A DNA stretch of 64,000 nt, taken from Astropecten irregularis. Taxonomy: Eukaryota > Echinodermata > Asteroidea > Paxillosida > Astropectinidae. The stretch lies in NCBI GenBank assembly GCA_963971285.1, contig OZ020254.1, forward strand, positions 62,001-126,000. The letters run 5' to 3'. The notes beneath the pieces are model-generated. The model had not been told where the DNA came from. It was given only the letters and a program-made list of their open reading frames with translations, and made no database searches. Below are positions 13,001-25,879 of the stretch, piece by piece (positions within the stretch are counted from its first letter, which is position 1; every line of letters starts with the position of its first letter). The translations under genes and the position numbers were made by a program.

Positions 13001-16000
13001 TTGGTTATAAGCCTTCCACATAGGTAATTGTATATAAGAGATATCCACAGGGACCATGATGTGAAGATCATGTCACATCCATCAAGAGGCTCTATTATTG
13101 AGTTATGCCATGGTTCATTGACAATGTCTGACATATTTTGTTATTTGAAATCGAGAATATAGAAAAGATTGCAAGATATTATCTGTGAGTTAAGTATTTA
13201 GTTTAGTACATGTACAAATTAGGCTTGCCATTCACGGACGTAGATGAGCATTGCATATACATTGCAAATCATGCACTGGCTCTGGTGGGTTTCGAACCTA
13301 CAACCTCCTATTGGTATAAATTGAGATTTGCGGATTTTTTAGAAATTCTTTCAGTGATATTCCCATTTTGATAAGGGTCATTGGCATAATCATTGGAACA
13401 AACACTTTGAGTCCGGATACATTTTAATTTATCTCTCGTCTTCCTGTTTTGTTTCCCTTTTGTTTCATCTGTAGATAAAAGCCAGGACTGTACAAACTGA
13501 AAATGAGATGACATTTGGTAGCAAGCCAAACACACCGGCCAAACGACGCTTCAATGCCGCCAATACCAAGACGCCGACAAAACGCATGAAAGGGGTAAAG
13601 TTTCCTTCAGATTCTCACCACTTCCCTTTACTTGCACTGGTGGTTGGTATAGTTAATCATTATTCACTGTTCAAGTTGGAACTCAATGTAATAGACAATA
13701 CACCATACATTATCAGGGCTTGCCCTTTATTTTTTCTGACAGTAGCCCGCCGGGCTAGTAAATTGTGTTTTTTACTAGCCCGCAGAGACTTTTACTAGCC
13801 CATGAAATATGTGAAAAAAAACCCAAACAATTAAAACAGGTTTTTGACTTTTGTTCATCGTTGGCTAGAAATCACTGTCGCTGGTGGAGTCGGGATGTTC
13901 TTCTTAAATCGATCCATTAAAAAACCGTTTCTTCTCTGGAGCACCATGCTCAAATACATCGATTTTGCACTCAGACATGGCGAGTCAATCACGAAATTCT
14001 TTCAAGGTGTGAATCAGAAGCGATCAGGCCTCAAATTTCAATGATTTTAGGGCACTGCCATTTTGGCCCCAAGAAAGTGGACATTTTAGGGGCACTGCGG
14101 CCAAACCCAGAGGCAAAGAGGCCATTTTTTTTTTATGAAGGAAAGGCACCGAGGCCAAACACTGTTTTGGAGCCTACAAGTACAAAATAATGAAGAATCG
14201 CCTTAAAACTCCTGTGAAGTGACAGGGACAGATATGGAGAGGGGAATCACCTCATTTCATATTTCCTTCCTCCATGGTACAGGCACGCCGCTAGTACTAG
14301 TACAAGTGGCGTAACAGCCAACCCTCGATCGAAAACTTGATACCTCGAATGACCATATCGTTGCGAGATCCCTGTAAAAATATTCTGACCGTCCGTCCTT
14401 CCAAAGTACCGTAAATTGCATTTTCCTGATCAGCTAAATGTTGCTTGAATTCCAGTTGGTTATTTTGTCTATTTGGCCAAGTAGAAAAACTCTTTTCACA
14501 TGCTCGATTATCGTGAATCGCCTTCCGAAAATGACGATCGCATGGAGAACGAAAACATAGCACAGGCCGCATGCATACCGACTTTTCCACGCCTGGTATC
14601 CGCGCACGTAATAGCCTCAAATTCAAAGCAAACGTGCACCAGCGAAATAGTCCGGAAGTCTACTGTGCATGCATGCAATGCAACGTAAACACGTGTGTGT
14701 AGATGATGGTGGTACGGTATGTAGTGGGCGCGCTGTATGGTGCAGTTGCGGCAGGTCGGGCTCGGTACCGTGGATCGTGGCCGGATTTTCTCGGTAGGAA
14801 AACTGCTTTTTTTTTGCGTGGATGTAAGATTGGTAATTTACGGGAAATAAAAGACACAATTTCAGGGGGCACCGCGGCCGAGAAGAAAAGGGCACACATA
14901 TTTTAACTAGCCCGCCGGGCAAGTTGGGCAGGGGTTTTTACTAGCCCGCAGCCGTTTTTACTAGCCATTGTACGCCGGGCTAGCGTTAAGGTCGAGCCCT
15001 GCATTATGCGTTATTGCACATTCTGGTCTCTGCCATTCATGGGCAGGCATATAAGGGAGAGAAACTTTTAATACTGGTCAGTCCCAGCCGGCCGGCCTTC
15101 AGGCCTGAAATGATCTTTGTGCTAGCTCTGAATTTCAATCCAATAGAGTTGCTTAAAAGCAAAAAAGGTATTCCCCTGGATGGTCTATTCGTTAGATTGA
15201 AGTTCTGCTCACATCAGTATCAACTGAATACAGTTGACCAAAGTTGGAATACTGAAACTGCACACCCTGGGTAAAGCCAAGGCCTGGCCAAGCTTTTCAG
15301 TGGCTAGGCCCGACCTGTTTAAAAGTTTCTCTCCATGGCCTATTCCCTAAGTCTAAGTCTTTATGTAAAGGCACTTTCTTGTTAGACTTCACTTCTGCAA
15401 TTCTTGGAAATATTGTTATTGATTTAAATCCTATGGGAGCATTATGGAAATTAACATCCATGTTGACTTACTCACTCCTACCTCAGTGAAAAACAAAGAG
15501 GTCATGATGACGGCAGTCTCAGCTTCAATGGTGTTCTGTTATGTGCCAAGATTTGCTTTGTATATCCCAACACTGAGTAGTCAATGTTGTCATTCATCAG
15601 TGTACTGTAATGGAAAGTGATTGCAACTGAAGGATTCAAATTGTAGGATCATATGGTACAAAGTGTAATGCCAAGATATGCTGGAATGCCCTTTCTACAG
15701 TTGGTAGACTATACTATTGTTAAGCCTGTTGGAAATATTGTTTATTGATTTAGTCCAATGAGAGTTTTTGAGTAACGTCATTTTGCCAAGTCATCCCACC
15801 CATGAGCCACGTATAAATATTTATTCTTTCCCCGTGATGGTGGAAGAACCTTACTAAAATTTGTTTTTATTAACTTTTAGCCATTCCATATCATGATTTT
15901 GTTTTGATTTTGCACATTATTATTTTGAGCACTTTTCACATCAAACCTTCACCTCACTTTTATTCCGTTTATATCCAAATCTTACCTACATGTTATTGCA

Positions 16001-19000
16001 CAGATGAACGGGACGGTGTACGCCCCCTCCCCCAGGCTGGGTATGACCCACTCCAGCATTATGCCCTCCCCCTCCCCAGCCAAACGCCCTCCGAGGGCCT
16101 GCAAGGCCACGCCCACCAATGCCAAGGTAAGTTACTTAACCTATGGTCACCGTTTTGTTGTCTCATATATATAACCCTAGATCACAAAACCATATTTTCA
16201 GACTGCCAAAAGTTGAGATATTAAAATACTGCCTTGAATGAGACAGAAACAGTTCATTCTTAATGATGCAGTAGACTTGAGGCCAATCTTCTTTCTATTT
16301 GTAAACATCTGAGATCACTCGGTTGATTTTAAATTGGAAAAGTCAACAGAATTGTTGTAGTTTTTATTAAAATGGTTCAACTGACTCACAATACCTGGCT
16401 TTATAGTATGCAAAATAAAGCTTGATGCCACTTTACGCAGATACAAGTTGCTATGGCAACATTGTCCACTCAATCTGAAAACGTATATCTGTAAAGCCTT
16501 GTAAATTGGTCAAGTGGTAAACTTATTGGAGACACTCTGTGCAATGTTTGGTTGCATTTTGTCAGTTTTCAGCCTTTATTGAATTATGTAGCTAGTGTCC
16601 ATTAGACATCCATGGTGCTCAAATCAATGTCTCAGTAAGGTCCTTTGCATCGTTGCAATAAAAACCCAACTGTGAATTACATTTTCTCCATTGCCTTGAA
16701 GAAGCCGGGCCTGGCCACTTCTTAATGCTTTCATCTCAAACGGCTTGACATTGCTCACTTTGCCCTGCTCTCTCCTTACTAACTGCACATTTGCTTTTCC
16801 CATCTGCACTGCATTTGTTTTCCCTCTCATTGCACTCCATATCTTCACTCTTCCATCCATAGATCACTTGTTCCTGCAGTAAATTTGAAAGAGTGCCAAA
16901 AATATGCTGAAATGAAATTAACATACCTTCACATTCACAAGTTCAGTGTGGGTTTGTTAACCATGTCCATCCAAACTCCATTTGGTAGCATGAAATGATT
17001 TGATTGGTCCAAACCATGCTTGCTGCAGGTTACAGAAGGTATTTATGTTGCCAGCATGTTTCAGGGCTTACATCTTCTGCTCAGATTGCCGACTGCTAAG
17101 TGCTTGTCATAAGCAGGAAGTATCCTACCCCATGTTTTATTGGCTTTCTTGTATTACAGAAGCTCGCTGCCTGTCATTTACACCTCTCCCTTCCCCTGCT
17201 CTTGCTCTCTCTTACTTTTACCCTGCACTCTTTATTTTTTCCAGGCGACCCCTTGTAGTGCCCCTCCTCCCAGTCATACCAGCATTTACAAACCCCACAT
17301 ACCCTTCCCATCCCCTTCCTCAATACGCCGACCTCCTAAAGGTGTTCAGCGGAAAGCGGTACGGCATGAAATCAATCTGTTGCTTGCTTGTGATTTTGTT
17401 TGCTTCACTTTCAATCTTTCTGCCTGATAAGTTGATAAAAACTTTGCATGAGATTCAGCGTTGTGCATGGTGGAGATACAGAACTTTACATTAGCGAGGT
17501 TTATGATTGCATGCTGCATGAATGCTCTTTAGGGAGTATAAGTGGTTCTGAATTCTGAAAGAACGGAGGGTGCTTTCTCAGGTTGTCAGTTGTCTTCATT
17601 CCTCTGGCAACTGCCAAAACATTCTGAGCAGATTCACTTGTTGAAAAAATATCTTCAGGTGCTTCAGAAACAAGTATGTTCCAAAGTGCGTTTGGCCCAA
17701 TGCACTGGAAATACTCAATGCTAAATACAGCAATAGAGTAACATCATTATACACACAACTAATTCCAACATTTTGTTTTCAGTTTTGTTTTGTTGTTGAC
17801 AACCACAAATTTTGTTCCTTTGGTGTTTTTATTGTTGATAACATTGTCTTAATATTTCTCTTTACAGTTTACCATACCACAAGTTTACTTTTTCCACCTC
17901 TTAGCTTTTTTGTAACTTTTCATTCAGAAATGTTCCGTTCTGAAGTTGTTATTTTAAGGTTGTTTTCCTATTTAGTTTGTATTGTTACGATTTGATTGTT
18001 CAGTGTTCTTGATGCAACATTAATTCTGAGTTGAGAATTTGTTGTACAATTTTTACTCATTATCTTTTTACAATTGGCAATTACTGTCTTGTGTGAATTT
18101 TTAAAATGAGCATGAATGATTTATTTTATGTTTGGAAATCTGTCACAATTCTGCCGTATCCACCATATACTCTTCTGAAGAGATAAATACTGTGTCAGTG
18201 TTGGAACTTTGATTGTACAGTGGAAGAGCAAGACAATGTTTCCTTGCCAAGAGGCACTTTTATCGGTTGGTAAACCTGAAACTTCCACTGGACAGTTGAA
18301 TCATTTGAAAGGACACCATGGCAATGGTCAGAGGTTCTTGAATGTACCACTCTGCTCCTTGGAATGTTCTTGTCATATCAACTGCAAGCCCACTGAAGAT
18401 ATTCTGAATCCAATGTTACCACAAACGCTTCTGTTAACTTGATCAGATATCCTTATATATCCCTCGCACAGACTCCCAAGCGAGTGCTGCGACCCACCGG
18501 AACCCGTTTGGCACATCGTAAGGCACTGGGAGAGAGGAACACTGATGTAAGCCATGCCTTCAGTACCAGCACTATCAGCAGCGGGCATGCCGGTCCCATA
18601 AGCAACATGTCCATCACTTCTGCCTGCTCATCATATTCAGACTTTGCTGTAAGTTGTAGGAGGATCATGATAACAGTTTTCATTAAGAACACTGACAGGG
18701 CAGGGGAATAGAAATTATACAATTCAATGAATCCATCCGGGACTTCATGAAAGCATTTCCTGGGTGGTTGTCCAAACACATCCATAGCTGAGGAACTATA
18801 GATTGATATATCCATATGTGGAGTGAAAATTGACAAACTTATTAGCTCAGCTGTTTCATGATCATGTATTGCAAACATGGTAGCCTCTCCTTTGGGATAT
18901 CAAGACTTTGGAAAACCTTAAAGATTTTGCATACGTTACTTGAACAGTATGTAGTAAGTTGAATGTCTGTACGTACCACAATGCACAGTTTTAGGAAGAA

Positions 19001-21520
19001 ACTTTGTGGGAACAATTAAACTGCAGTATTTGTCAGTTTACAGAGGCACTTGATTATTACCTGCACAAGTATTGACACAATCTGCAGCCAGATATTGTGC
19101 AGCCTGTAATACTGTACAGTATCTCAATCAAATGCTAGTTGTATGATGCTATCTTTGCAGGAGAAATTGGTGCATCTTTGAGTTTACATTTCTGGACCAT
19201 TATTGTTTTTGTAAGTTCTTCTTGAGCAATCTTAACACGAACTTTGCCAACTGGGAAAAAAAAACATTTTTCACAAATGAGTTTCCATGGTCATTTCACA
19301 TTTCATTAATCTCTGAAATTACACCCTGCTAAAACCCTATATCTACATGTACATAACAGTAAAATCAAATAAGTCCTGATGTCAAACAAATGCCCTTGGC
19401 TAAACTCACACATTAACCAATTCTTTAGACCCTCTTGGTAGAAAAGCACCGGTACATGTATTTTAAAACTCCCCGTTGCACACAATGCAATGATTTGAAT
19501 CGTCTACGGTACACCAATTTGGCCCTGAAATACTCTGTTTGGCTTGTCAGTGTTCTTGATGGAAATCAAAATTGGAATCTCTGTACTTTGTGTCAAATAT
19601 TTCTGGGTATGTTGTCTTGACGTTCTTATATGACTCGGGGGTGGGGAAGTGCTTGAAAACATCTATGTTACCATATCAAATTCTTAACAGGGAGCATTTG
19701 AGCAAGCCGTGGCCCCAGAAATGTGGCTCATTCACAGCTTACCCCCAATTTGCAGAGCTAGAATGTTCTGTCTTGTTTTCACATCATTTAGCTGTCCTTG
19801 CAGCTGTCTCTCACCCTGGCGTTGTCATAGTAAAGGCCTTCTCTAACTTCTGCTCACATCGATCACTTCTAGCTAATTATGCAATGCAATGCCAACATTG
19901 CTATAGATTGTTGAATTATTCAAGGTCGGGGCACAATCTGTCATGAAATGGTTGTCCATGTTACTGTGTTTGAGTTCACATGAACTCTTTGTCGTCAAAT
20001 TATAATGACATCAAACTGCATGTCATGAATAAGACAATATGACAGTTCTAATTAAGTGTCAGTAATTATTATAGATAGTGCAAGCTCACTGATGTGATTG
20101 ATACTCTGTTCCCTGACTTAAAAAACGATCCATCATTCTGCCATGATAAGCACTAGTATGATTACTCATCGTTATTACACCTGTTAATACAATTGATCGG
20201 TGCTTGGCAGTCAGCCCTGGGTCTACCTATACTGTACACTTGTTGCTTGGTGCTTCGATTCTAAAAAAAAAAACCAGTCTGACAAATCCCAGCTTGCTTC
20301 TCTAATAAGCCTATAAACCTACTGTCTCTTCCATTCCTGAAAGTAAAACTAAACAATAGATTGCAAAGTAATAACAACTTAACAAGTAATGTTTCAATAT
20401 GACAAATCTGGAAACGATTTCTATGTGGTATATGGGGACCAAGTATTAGTATTCATGGTATTACTACCTTCTTGACAAGACATACATCTTATAACCAACA
20501 AGTAGAATAAAAACACTTGCAGAAGGAAAAAAAAAACATTTTAGAGAGTTTTTACAAGTTGGGTAATTGGCTTTTAAATCAATTTTGTTATCACTCTGCA
20601 GTCCGAAGATATTTCTGCTTGATATCTAGTGTACCTTTAAGCACAGATCAGAATTTGAGTGAAAGGGAAATTCATTTTTCCATGAACAAGATAATGTACA
20701 TTTGTCATCCATTCAACATGGCAAAAGCACAGGCATCGCCATTGTCCATCCCAAGATTTTGTGATTTTGCTAGTTAAGGCTGGGTGAATGTCTGAAATAA
20801 GGTTTTTACGTGTTATATGGTGCGATTCAGAGCAAGTTATTGTGTACTGAGTACAGTACTAAGAGATGTGAACTTGTGCATTTTGCAAACTGCTCAATCA
20901 AATGAGCCACAAACTACTGGAACCCCAAAGGTGTCTCGATTGATCAGGTCCTGGTGTCATGCAACAATCAGTCATTGTTTCATATTCCATACATCCATGA
21001 TCATCCCTCGTTCACTGCTATTGCATGCCAATTGCCATATACATGTACATGTACTTGTACTTCCATCCCTGTCCTACCTGTCTGTGTAATGGATCACGAG
21101 GTATCATTAATCAACTGGAAATATGTGTAGGCTGTTGGTTGGTCTCAGTTTTCAGCCCGGAATCTGAAGCCTGAATCATCTTTCCTCTTTGATAGTAAAG
21201 AATAATAGAAATCAGCAATTGCAGAATCAGCATGGGTTATAAAATCTCCAGCATTTACTGAAGACACCCTGATGAACTTAATTCTGTGACATGTGCCTCA
21301 CAGACATATTGTTGAAGAAAGAAACTCTTCAAAATCGCTACTATTCAGAAAAGAAAAATGGAATCCAGTCGTCAGTCTAAACTTATTCATCCTTTTCCTT
21401 CCCACCCTCATTCTACTTCAGAGAGAGTTTGACAACAAGAGGAAGAACAACTACCGGAGCAGCTCTGCCTCCAGTCCGACTGACCTGACTTCAAGCCGAG
21501 CTCGAATCACGCTGATCTGA
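7050..21520 (+). CDS. PRC1: PRC1, protein regulator of cytokinesis 1 (MAP65/Ase1 family)
   Basis: PRC1 cross-links antiparallel microtubules in the spindle midzone and recruits KIF4 and other midzone proteins. Exons: 7050-7063, 8462 or 8465-8726, 9109-9342, 9630-9800, 10330-10479, 11268-11415, 11525-11661, 12284-12379, 12650-12796, 13475-13594, 16004-16126, 17245-17358, 18472-18648, 21422-21520. All splice sites are GT-AG, the frame stays open, and the product is about 663 aa (human 620). An in-frame TAG at 7029 precedes the ATG. Landmarks: N-terminal dimerisation rod (exons 2-5); FERDIVCEEE in exon 4; spectrin-like microtubule-binding core in exons 6-9 with NRYNNRGGNLLQEEK; basic tail in exon 10 with two Cdk-type TP-K/R sites (TPAKR, TPTKR) as in human; and a Ser-rich end. 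The proline-rich exon at 17245 could be a skipped cassette. Identity is certain; exons 12-14 are a little less so. Confidence 0.95.
8930..9062. repeat. Dispersed repeat fragments in PRC1 intron 2
   Basis: The segment at about 8935-8973 (AAACTGCT...CTCATCAACCAAAAT) recurs at about 35869-35896. It is followed at 9003-9060 by a reverse-strand copy of the AGGATCGAAA...GTCAGGCCC repeat found again near 25737-25879 and 26846-26880. Both are short, non-coding members of dispersed families. Confidence 0.55.
13714..15001. mobile_element. Non-autonomous DNA transposon with CAGGGCT termini, in PRC1 intron 10
   Basis: The element begins CAGGGCT (13714-13720) and ends AGCCCTG (14995-15001). CATTAT lies directly outside both ends (13708-13713 and 15002-15007) as a target-site duplication. 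Both ends carry inverted, repeated AGCCCG(C)CGGGCTAGTAAA-type blocks. The 1288-bp interior has no long transposase frame; its longest open stretches are about 60-110 codons and match nothing I recognise. The terminal CAGGG suggests the hAT superfamily, but hAT normally makes 8-bp duplications, so the class is left open. Confidence 0.75.
18649..21421 (+). other. Last intron of PRC1
   Basis: This 2.8-kb intron lies between the Ser-rich penultimate exon and the short terminal exon of PRC1. It is AT-rich. No recognisable exon or mobile element is seen in it, though an extra small PRC1 exon cannot be ruled out. Confidence 0.5.
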
Positions 21521-21838
21521 GAAGGCTCTGCTCACATCATTTGCCAATAGAAACCCAATCTACAAGGCACTTATGTTGGACACTTAAATCCACGTGATAT
21601 GGAACAGGACATATTTTAACAGCACCCTTTGCGCAAAGTCAGCTTAGTCTATTAGCAGTTTCCAGTAATCCATGTTGGTAATTTTCTCTTATCTCTGTAT
21701 TCAGGCTGGATATAGCTCATTAATTAGCTGATCAAATTGAAGCCCAAACCTTAGTCTTGACTCTCTCAAACTGGTTACGTTGGTGTAAAGCTTTGTAGTG
21801 TGTTTATGTGTGACATTTGAATCTGCCAGTTGTGCGTA

Positions 21839-21844
21839 AATAAA
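21839..21844 (+). terminator. PRC1 polyadenylation signal
   Basis: AATAAA lies about 320 bp after the PRC1 stop codon at 21520, the first canonical signal downstream, giving a short 3' UTR. The cleavage site is inferred to be about 15-25 bp further on. Confidence 0.55.
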
Positions 21845-24800
21845 CTACAGTGTAGTAACTGGATGTCAATATTTAGTTCCTTACTTGTACAGTTTATAAA
21901 TTAATGGTAACCATTATTTATGTCTGAAATATCAAAATGAACCCCAGCTTTGCACATACATGTACATGTAGTGCTCCTGAACAACCAATAGATTGAGCAT
22001 GAGTAACATCAGCTTGCAGTCTTAATACAGAGATCAGTGGATATAACAGTAACACATTCAGTGGCTAAGAAGAGTACTGTATGTGTGTGTTTGAAATTGA
22101 AGACATAATTAGTTACATTTCTCAGTATTTGAAGTGCAGCTTATGTATAACAGCCCTAAACTCTCACTGCCATCTGCACAACAAGACAGTCACAAATTCA
22201 TGTATTAAAAAAAGATTTACCCAACAAATCTACTCTTTGTGAGAAAGTTGCTCCAATGACTTTTTTCTTTTACAGAATGCAATACCTGTTTACATTTGCG
22301 TGTAATCTACATACATATTTTAATATAGCAGTATGCATATTTAAAGCAATTTGATCATCTTAAATCGAACGTGCATGTAAACTAGTAATTGCACTTTGTA
22401 TAATAGACGTTCAATTAATTAATTAGGCTTTATGTTGTTTGTTTTGGGTTTTTTTTTAATGGAAATCTTGGTGTTCATTGCACTAAATGTGCATTACTGC
22501 TGTGGCTTACATTTAAAGGGGTTTGGTAATAGTTATTTTAGTTGTGTACTTGTTGGTGCTATCAGGTCATCTGGGCAATGGCAAAGATTTCAAGACATGG
22601 CAATACTTCCTACCTTGAAGGCAGCTCGACATGAACAGGCCATTTCTTTCCTCTAAAGTCATGTTAAATATGCAAATGCTTGACATGTAACACCGAGCTT
22701 GACGTCAGTCAGGGAGCCACTTTCACCCAAAAATGCATTCAGTTATTCACGAATAGTTGTATGCTAACGTGTGTCTCTGCATAAAGACATTTTCTGTTGA
22801 ATCCATTTGTATAAGTGTACATTTATTGCTTTATTATTTTTTGGGGAGGTTTGAAATTTAACTGTATCTGTACATAGCTTGTTTGTTTTTATCTTTCTTT
22901 TCTGTACTTTTTTCTCTTATGTTTTTAACAGTCTAATCCTAGAGTGTTGTACATTATCTTGTAAAAAAATGCATATGGTTGTGTTTGTTTGTTTGTTTGA
23001 ACATTTGATTCAACATCCCATGGCATAATGTTAATAAGCAATGGCACATTGCTGTTGCTGGTTGACCAACACATCTGTGGTATGTATAAACATTGGAAGG
23101 CTTGTACATATTCTGGAGAGCTTGAGTTTAAAATGCACATACTTATCAATCAATCAGAGCATAATTAATTGAACAAAAGAAAAGGCTGCATGAGAAATAG
23201 AAACCAAAAAGGCGTAGGCAGGCAAGATGGCAATAATTCTATTAAATGACTTATGAAATTATAGATTGTTTTGCAATGCTTCAAGCAGCCACAATTTAGT
23301 ATTTTAGCGTATTGGTCTAGATCAAGAGAGACAACTTGCTGAACTTGGTGAATATTGTTCCACAAACCCCCCAAAATATCACAGAATTTTTCTTAAATTA
23401 AAACGAGGAAGATATCATCACTCAAATGAGCCAGAAAAGAGCTTTCCAACTTGACGTGCCATGAAAACTTGAGACACTTCAAAAAATGTGAATGGAATGG
23501 GTTAACATGTCAGCCACATGTGCTGCAAACATTCTGTTTGATTTACCTACATGCAGCTTAGAACTACACTGTTCATGTCTATGGTTAGTATTTCTAATAA
23601 TGCCTGTATGTTACTTTGTGCTGAGGTCTCGCTGACTTGGATATAATACAGAAATAGAATCACAATTTTTTATAACAAATGTCAGATGCTTGTTTTGTTG
23701 GTTTTAACTTCAGGCAATCTGCCTGACTTTATTAGCACCATTTCTTTTTCTCGATTATACTTTGGACAAACTTTGTTATAGTATTTAAAAACCGGTCCAA
23801 TTTACAAATCAACTGCTCAAAATACATAATAAAAACTTTGTAAAAAGCAAAAGGTTTTTATGAATAGCACTGTACAGTAGTTAGGATGCTAATAAACTAT
23901 TTGTTGTTTGAGGAAAAAAGTTATTGCTTGTTACTGTGTGTCACATTTGAATACTGTACAATTAATGTGTGGTGGGCTCTAATATTAATGACAAGATAAT
24001 ACTGACACGATAAGCAGATTTTGAAGTGTGCTCTGTTAACAGCCTTTGATATTAGGCAATCATGTTAGCTACAAGCCAATTACAGAGACAGCAATACAGG
24101 AGTATGAGAATTTTCTGTCTTTTTTTCCAGAAGGCAAGGTACCTGCTTGCCAGGTTTGGCCCAGAACCCCCCCCCCCCCCCTCACTTATACCTCATGAGT
24201 GGACCTTCCCAAGATACTTTTCTCCTCAAGTTTGTCAAATTTTGCTTTTACCAAAATCCATTCCAAGTAACTTATTACGGCACAATTTGAATGCAATGGT
24301 TTGTCACAGAGTTCATGTTGAAAATTTTTTTTTACTTTTGTAACCCCACAATTTGGCAAAGGTGGGGGCTACAATTAAGGTTGGAAGTACAGTAGTGTTA
24401 AATTTTTTAATGATGACAGTTTTTTTTAATGGAAGGTGACACAAAGATGTAAACAGATTTGGATTAGAATTATGCATATTACAGGGATGAGATTTCTCAG
24501 ATTTTTATCTGATTTCAGACTCTTGTTTTGGATTTCAGAGTTTCCCTCCCAAGCTTTGTACATAGGTATAGGATATTTTCAGAGTTCAGATTTTTTTATG
24601 ACCCTGTCGGTTGTTTTCAGATATTTTTATCATTGGTCAATCTCATCCTTGTTTAAAACTTTTATAACTACTGTATTAACTATGCTCCAGTAGTTTGAAC
24701 TGATTTATTGAATCATATAATTAATTCACTGAGATTAGATGCCTTGGCAATTAAAACATTATTTCCTACTTTTGTGCATTTTCATTCTTTTACAACACTT

Positions 24801-24888
24801 CTATAGTATATAAATGCATTGATATCACTTTTCTGATTAAACTTGCAAGGAGAAATTAAGATGACATTTTCTGTTAATTTTCTTTCAG
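21845..24888. other. Convergent intergenic region between PRC1 and SLC7 gene, left part
   Basis: This AT-rich stretch shows only short chance reading frames. It includes a poly-C run at about 24170-24182. No gene, RNA or clear mobile element is recognised here. Confidence 0.5.
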
Positions 24889-24939
24889 ATTTGGGAGTTT
24901 GGGTGAAAGAGGATACACTCGGAATCTTGTGTTCAATGC

Positions 24940-25562
24940 ATGGAGTGCTACAGTGATCACTGTGCTACCATGGAATATGCTGATGTTACTCCAGAACTCC
25001 TGGAAATGTTATGTCTTCCTCAAATACAGAACCCCAATTTGGTGAGTGAATTTGCTTTTTATATTCCTATGAATCAGACATATTTCAAGTGAACAATATG
25101 AGTGTGTAACAAGCACACTTATTTGCTGTTTGTGTACAAAGTCTATGAGGGTCATTCACAATGTAAGTGTTTTCTAACAATTCAAATCACATCTTTCCCA
25201 GGTTGGCATTCATTGCCACATTGGGGTTAGTGTCTTTTACACCACCCCATATTATTTTCAGTATTTATTTAGTTTCTTCTGTTCCAAAATAAGATTTGTT
25301 ACTTGAAGCAAATTTAATCATGGGTCCTGTAAACCCTAACATGAACATATTTCGGCAATATTTCAGTGAAAACAACCCAGTTTCTTATCCAAATAAATAC
25401 TGAAAATAATATGGGTGGCGTAAAAGACATTAATGCCTTTATGTTGCACATATAAAAACCTTAGATGAAAATACAAAACGTAATAATGTACAATTAAAAC
25501 CTTGTATACACTAATATTTCCAGGAAAAGTTTGTAAAAGATGAATGTTTTTCTGTTGATTAA
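24940..25562 (+). CDS. Possible two-exon small ORF (46 aa), unidentified
   Basis: A candidate exon at 24889-25041 has a strong acceptor (TTTCTTTCAG) and donor (TTTG/GTGAGT). A second at 25524-25631 has acceptor ATTTCCAG and donor TTTG/GTAAGT. From the ATG at 24940 the frame runs 34 codons, crosses the junction in phase 0, and stops at TAA 25560-25562. The predicted peptide is acidic with a helical middle (TPELLEMLCLPQ). I recognise no family. Alternatives are an alternative PRC1 3' exon, which would terminate after a few codons, or a non-coding RNA. The second exon partly overlaps a repeat. There is no proof of expression. Confidence 0.25.
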
Positions 25563-25736
25563 GATCATCTGGACTGAGCTGATTGGAAGCTAGAAACCTG
25601 CACTTGTGTCATGGTTGCAATTTGTACTTTGGTAAGTCAGTCACATTTACGTTTTTTCTCAGTCCCAATACAACATACCTTTTTAAAACCCATGTATACT
25701 ACATGTAATTAGATATTAAAAAAATAATGCTTAAAG

Positions 25737-25877
25737 AGGGCCAGACACGTTTCGATCCTATTTTCTTTCTCAAAGGCAGCTAGGATAAACCTGCACTTGC
25801 GTCATAATGTTTGCAATGAGTACTTTGGTAAGTCAGTTACATCAGGTCCTGCTAGGATCGAAATGCGTCAGGCCCTC
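25737..25877. repeat. Fold-back copy of the GGATCGAAA...GTCAGGCCCTC repeat
   Basis: The left end (25737-25759) and the reverse complement of the right end (25855-25877) match at about 20 of 23 positions, so the 141-bp unit can form a hairpin. Related single copies occur at 9003-9060 and 26846-26880, and a weaker one near 28535. It lies in the PRC1/SLC7 gap. Confidence 0.65.
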
Positions 25878-25879
25878 CA

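Noticed and set aside
13844-14044. Open frame inside the CAGGGCT transposon as a transposase fragment
   Set aside because: No DDE/hAT-type motif is visible in its 66 codons; the element is best called non-autonomous.
18453-18878. 141-codon minus-strand frame
   Set aside because: It lies antisense over a real PRC1 exon (18472-18648), whose open plus-strand frame explains part of the lack of stops.
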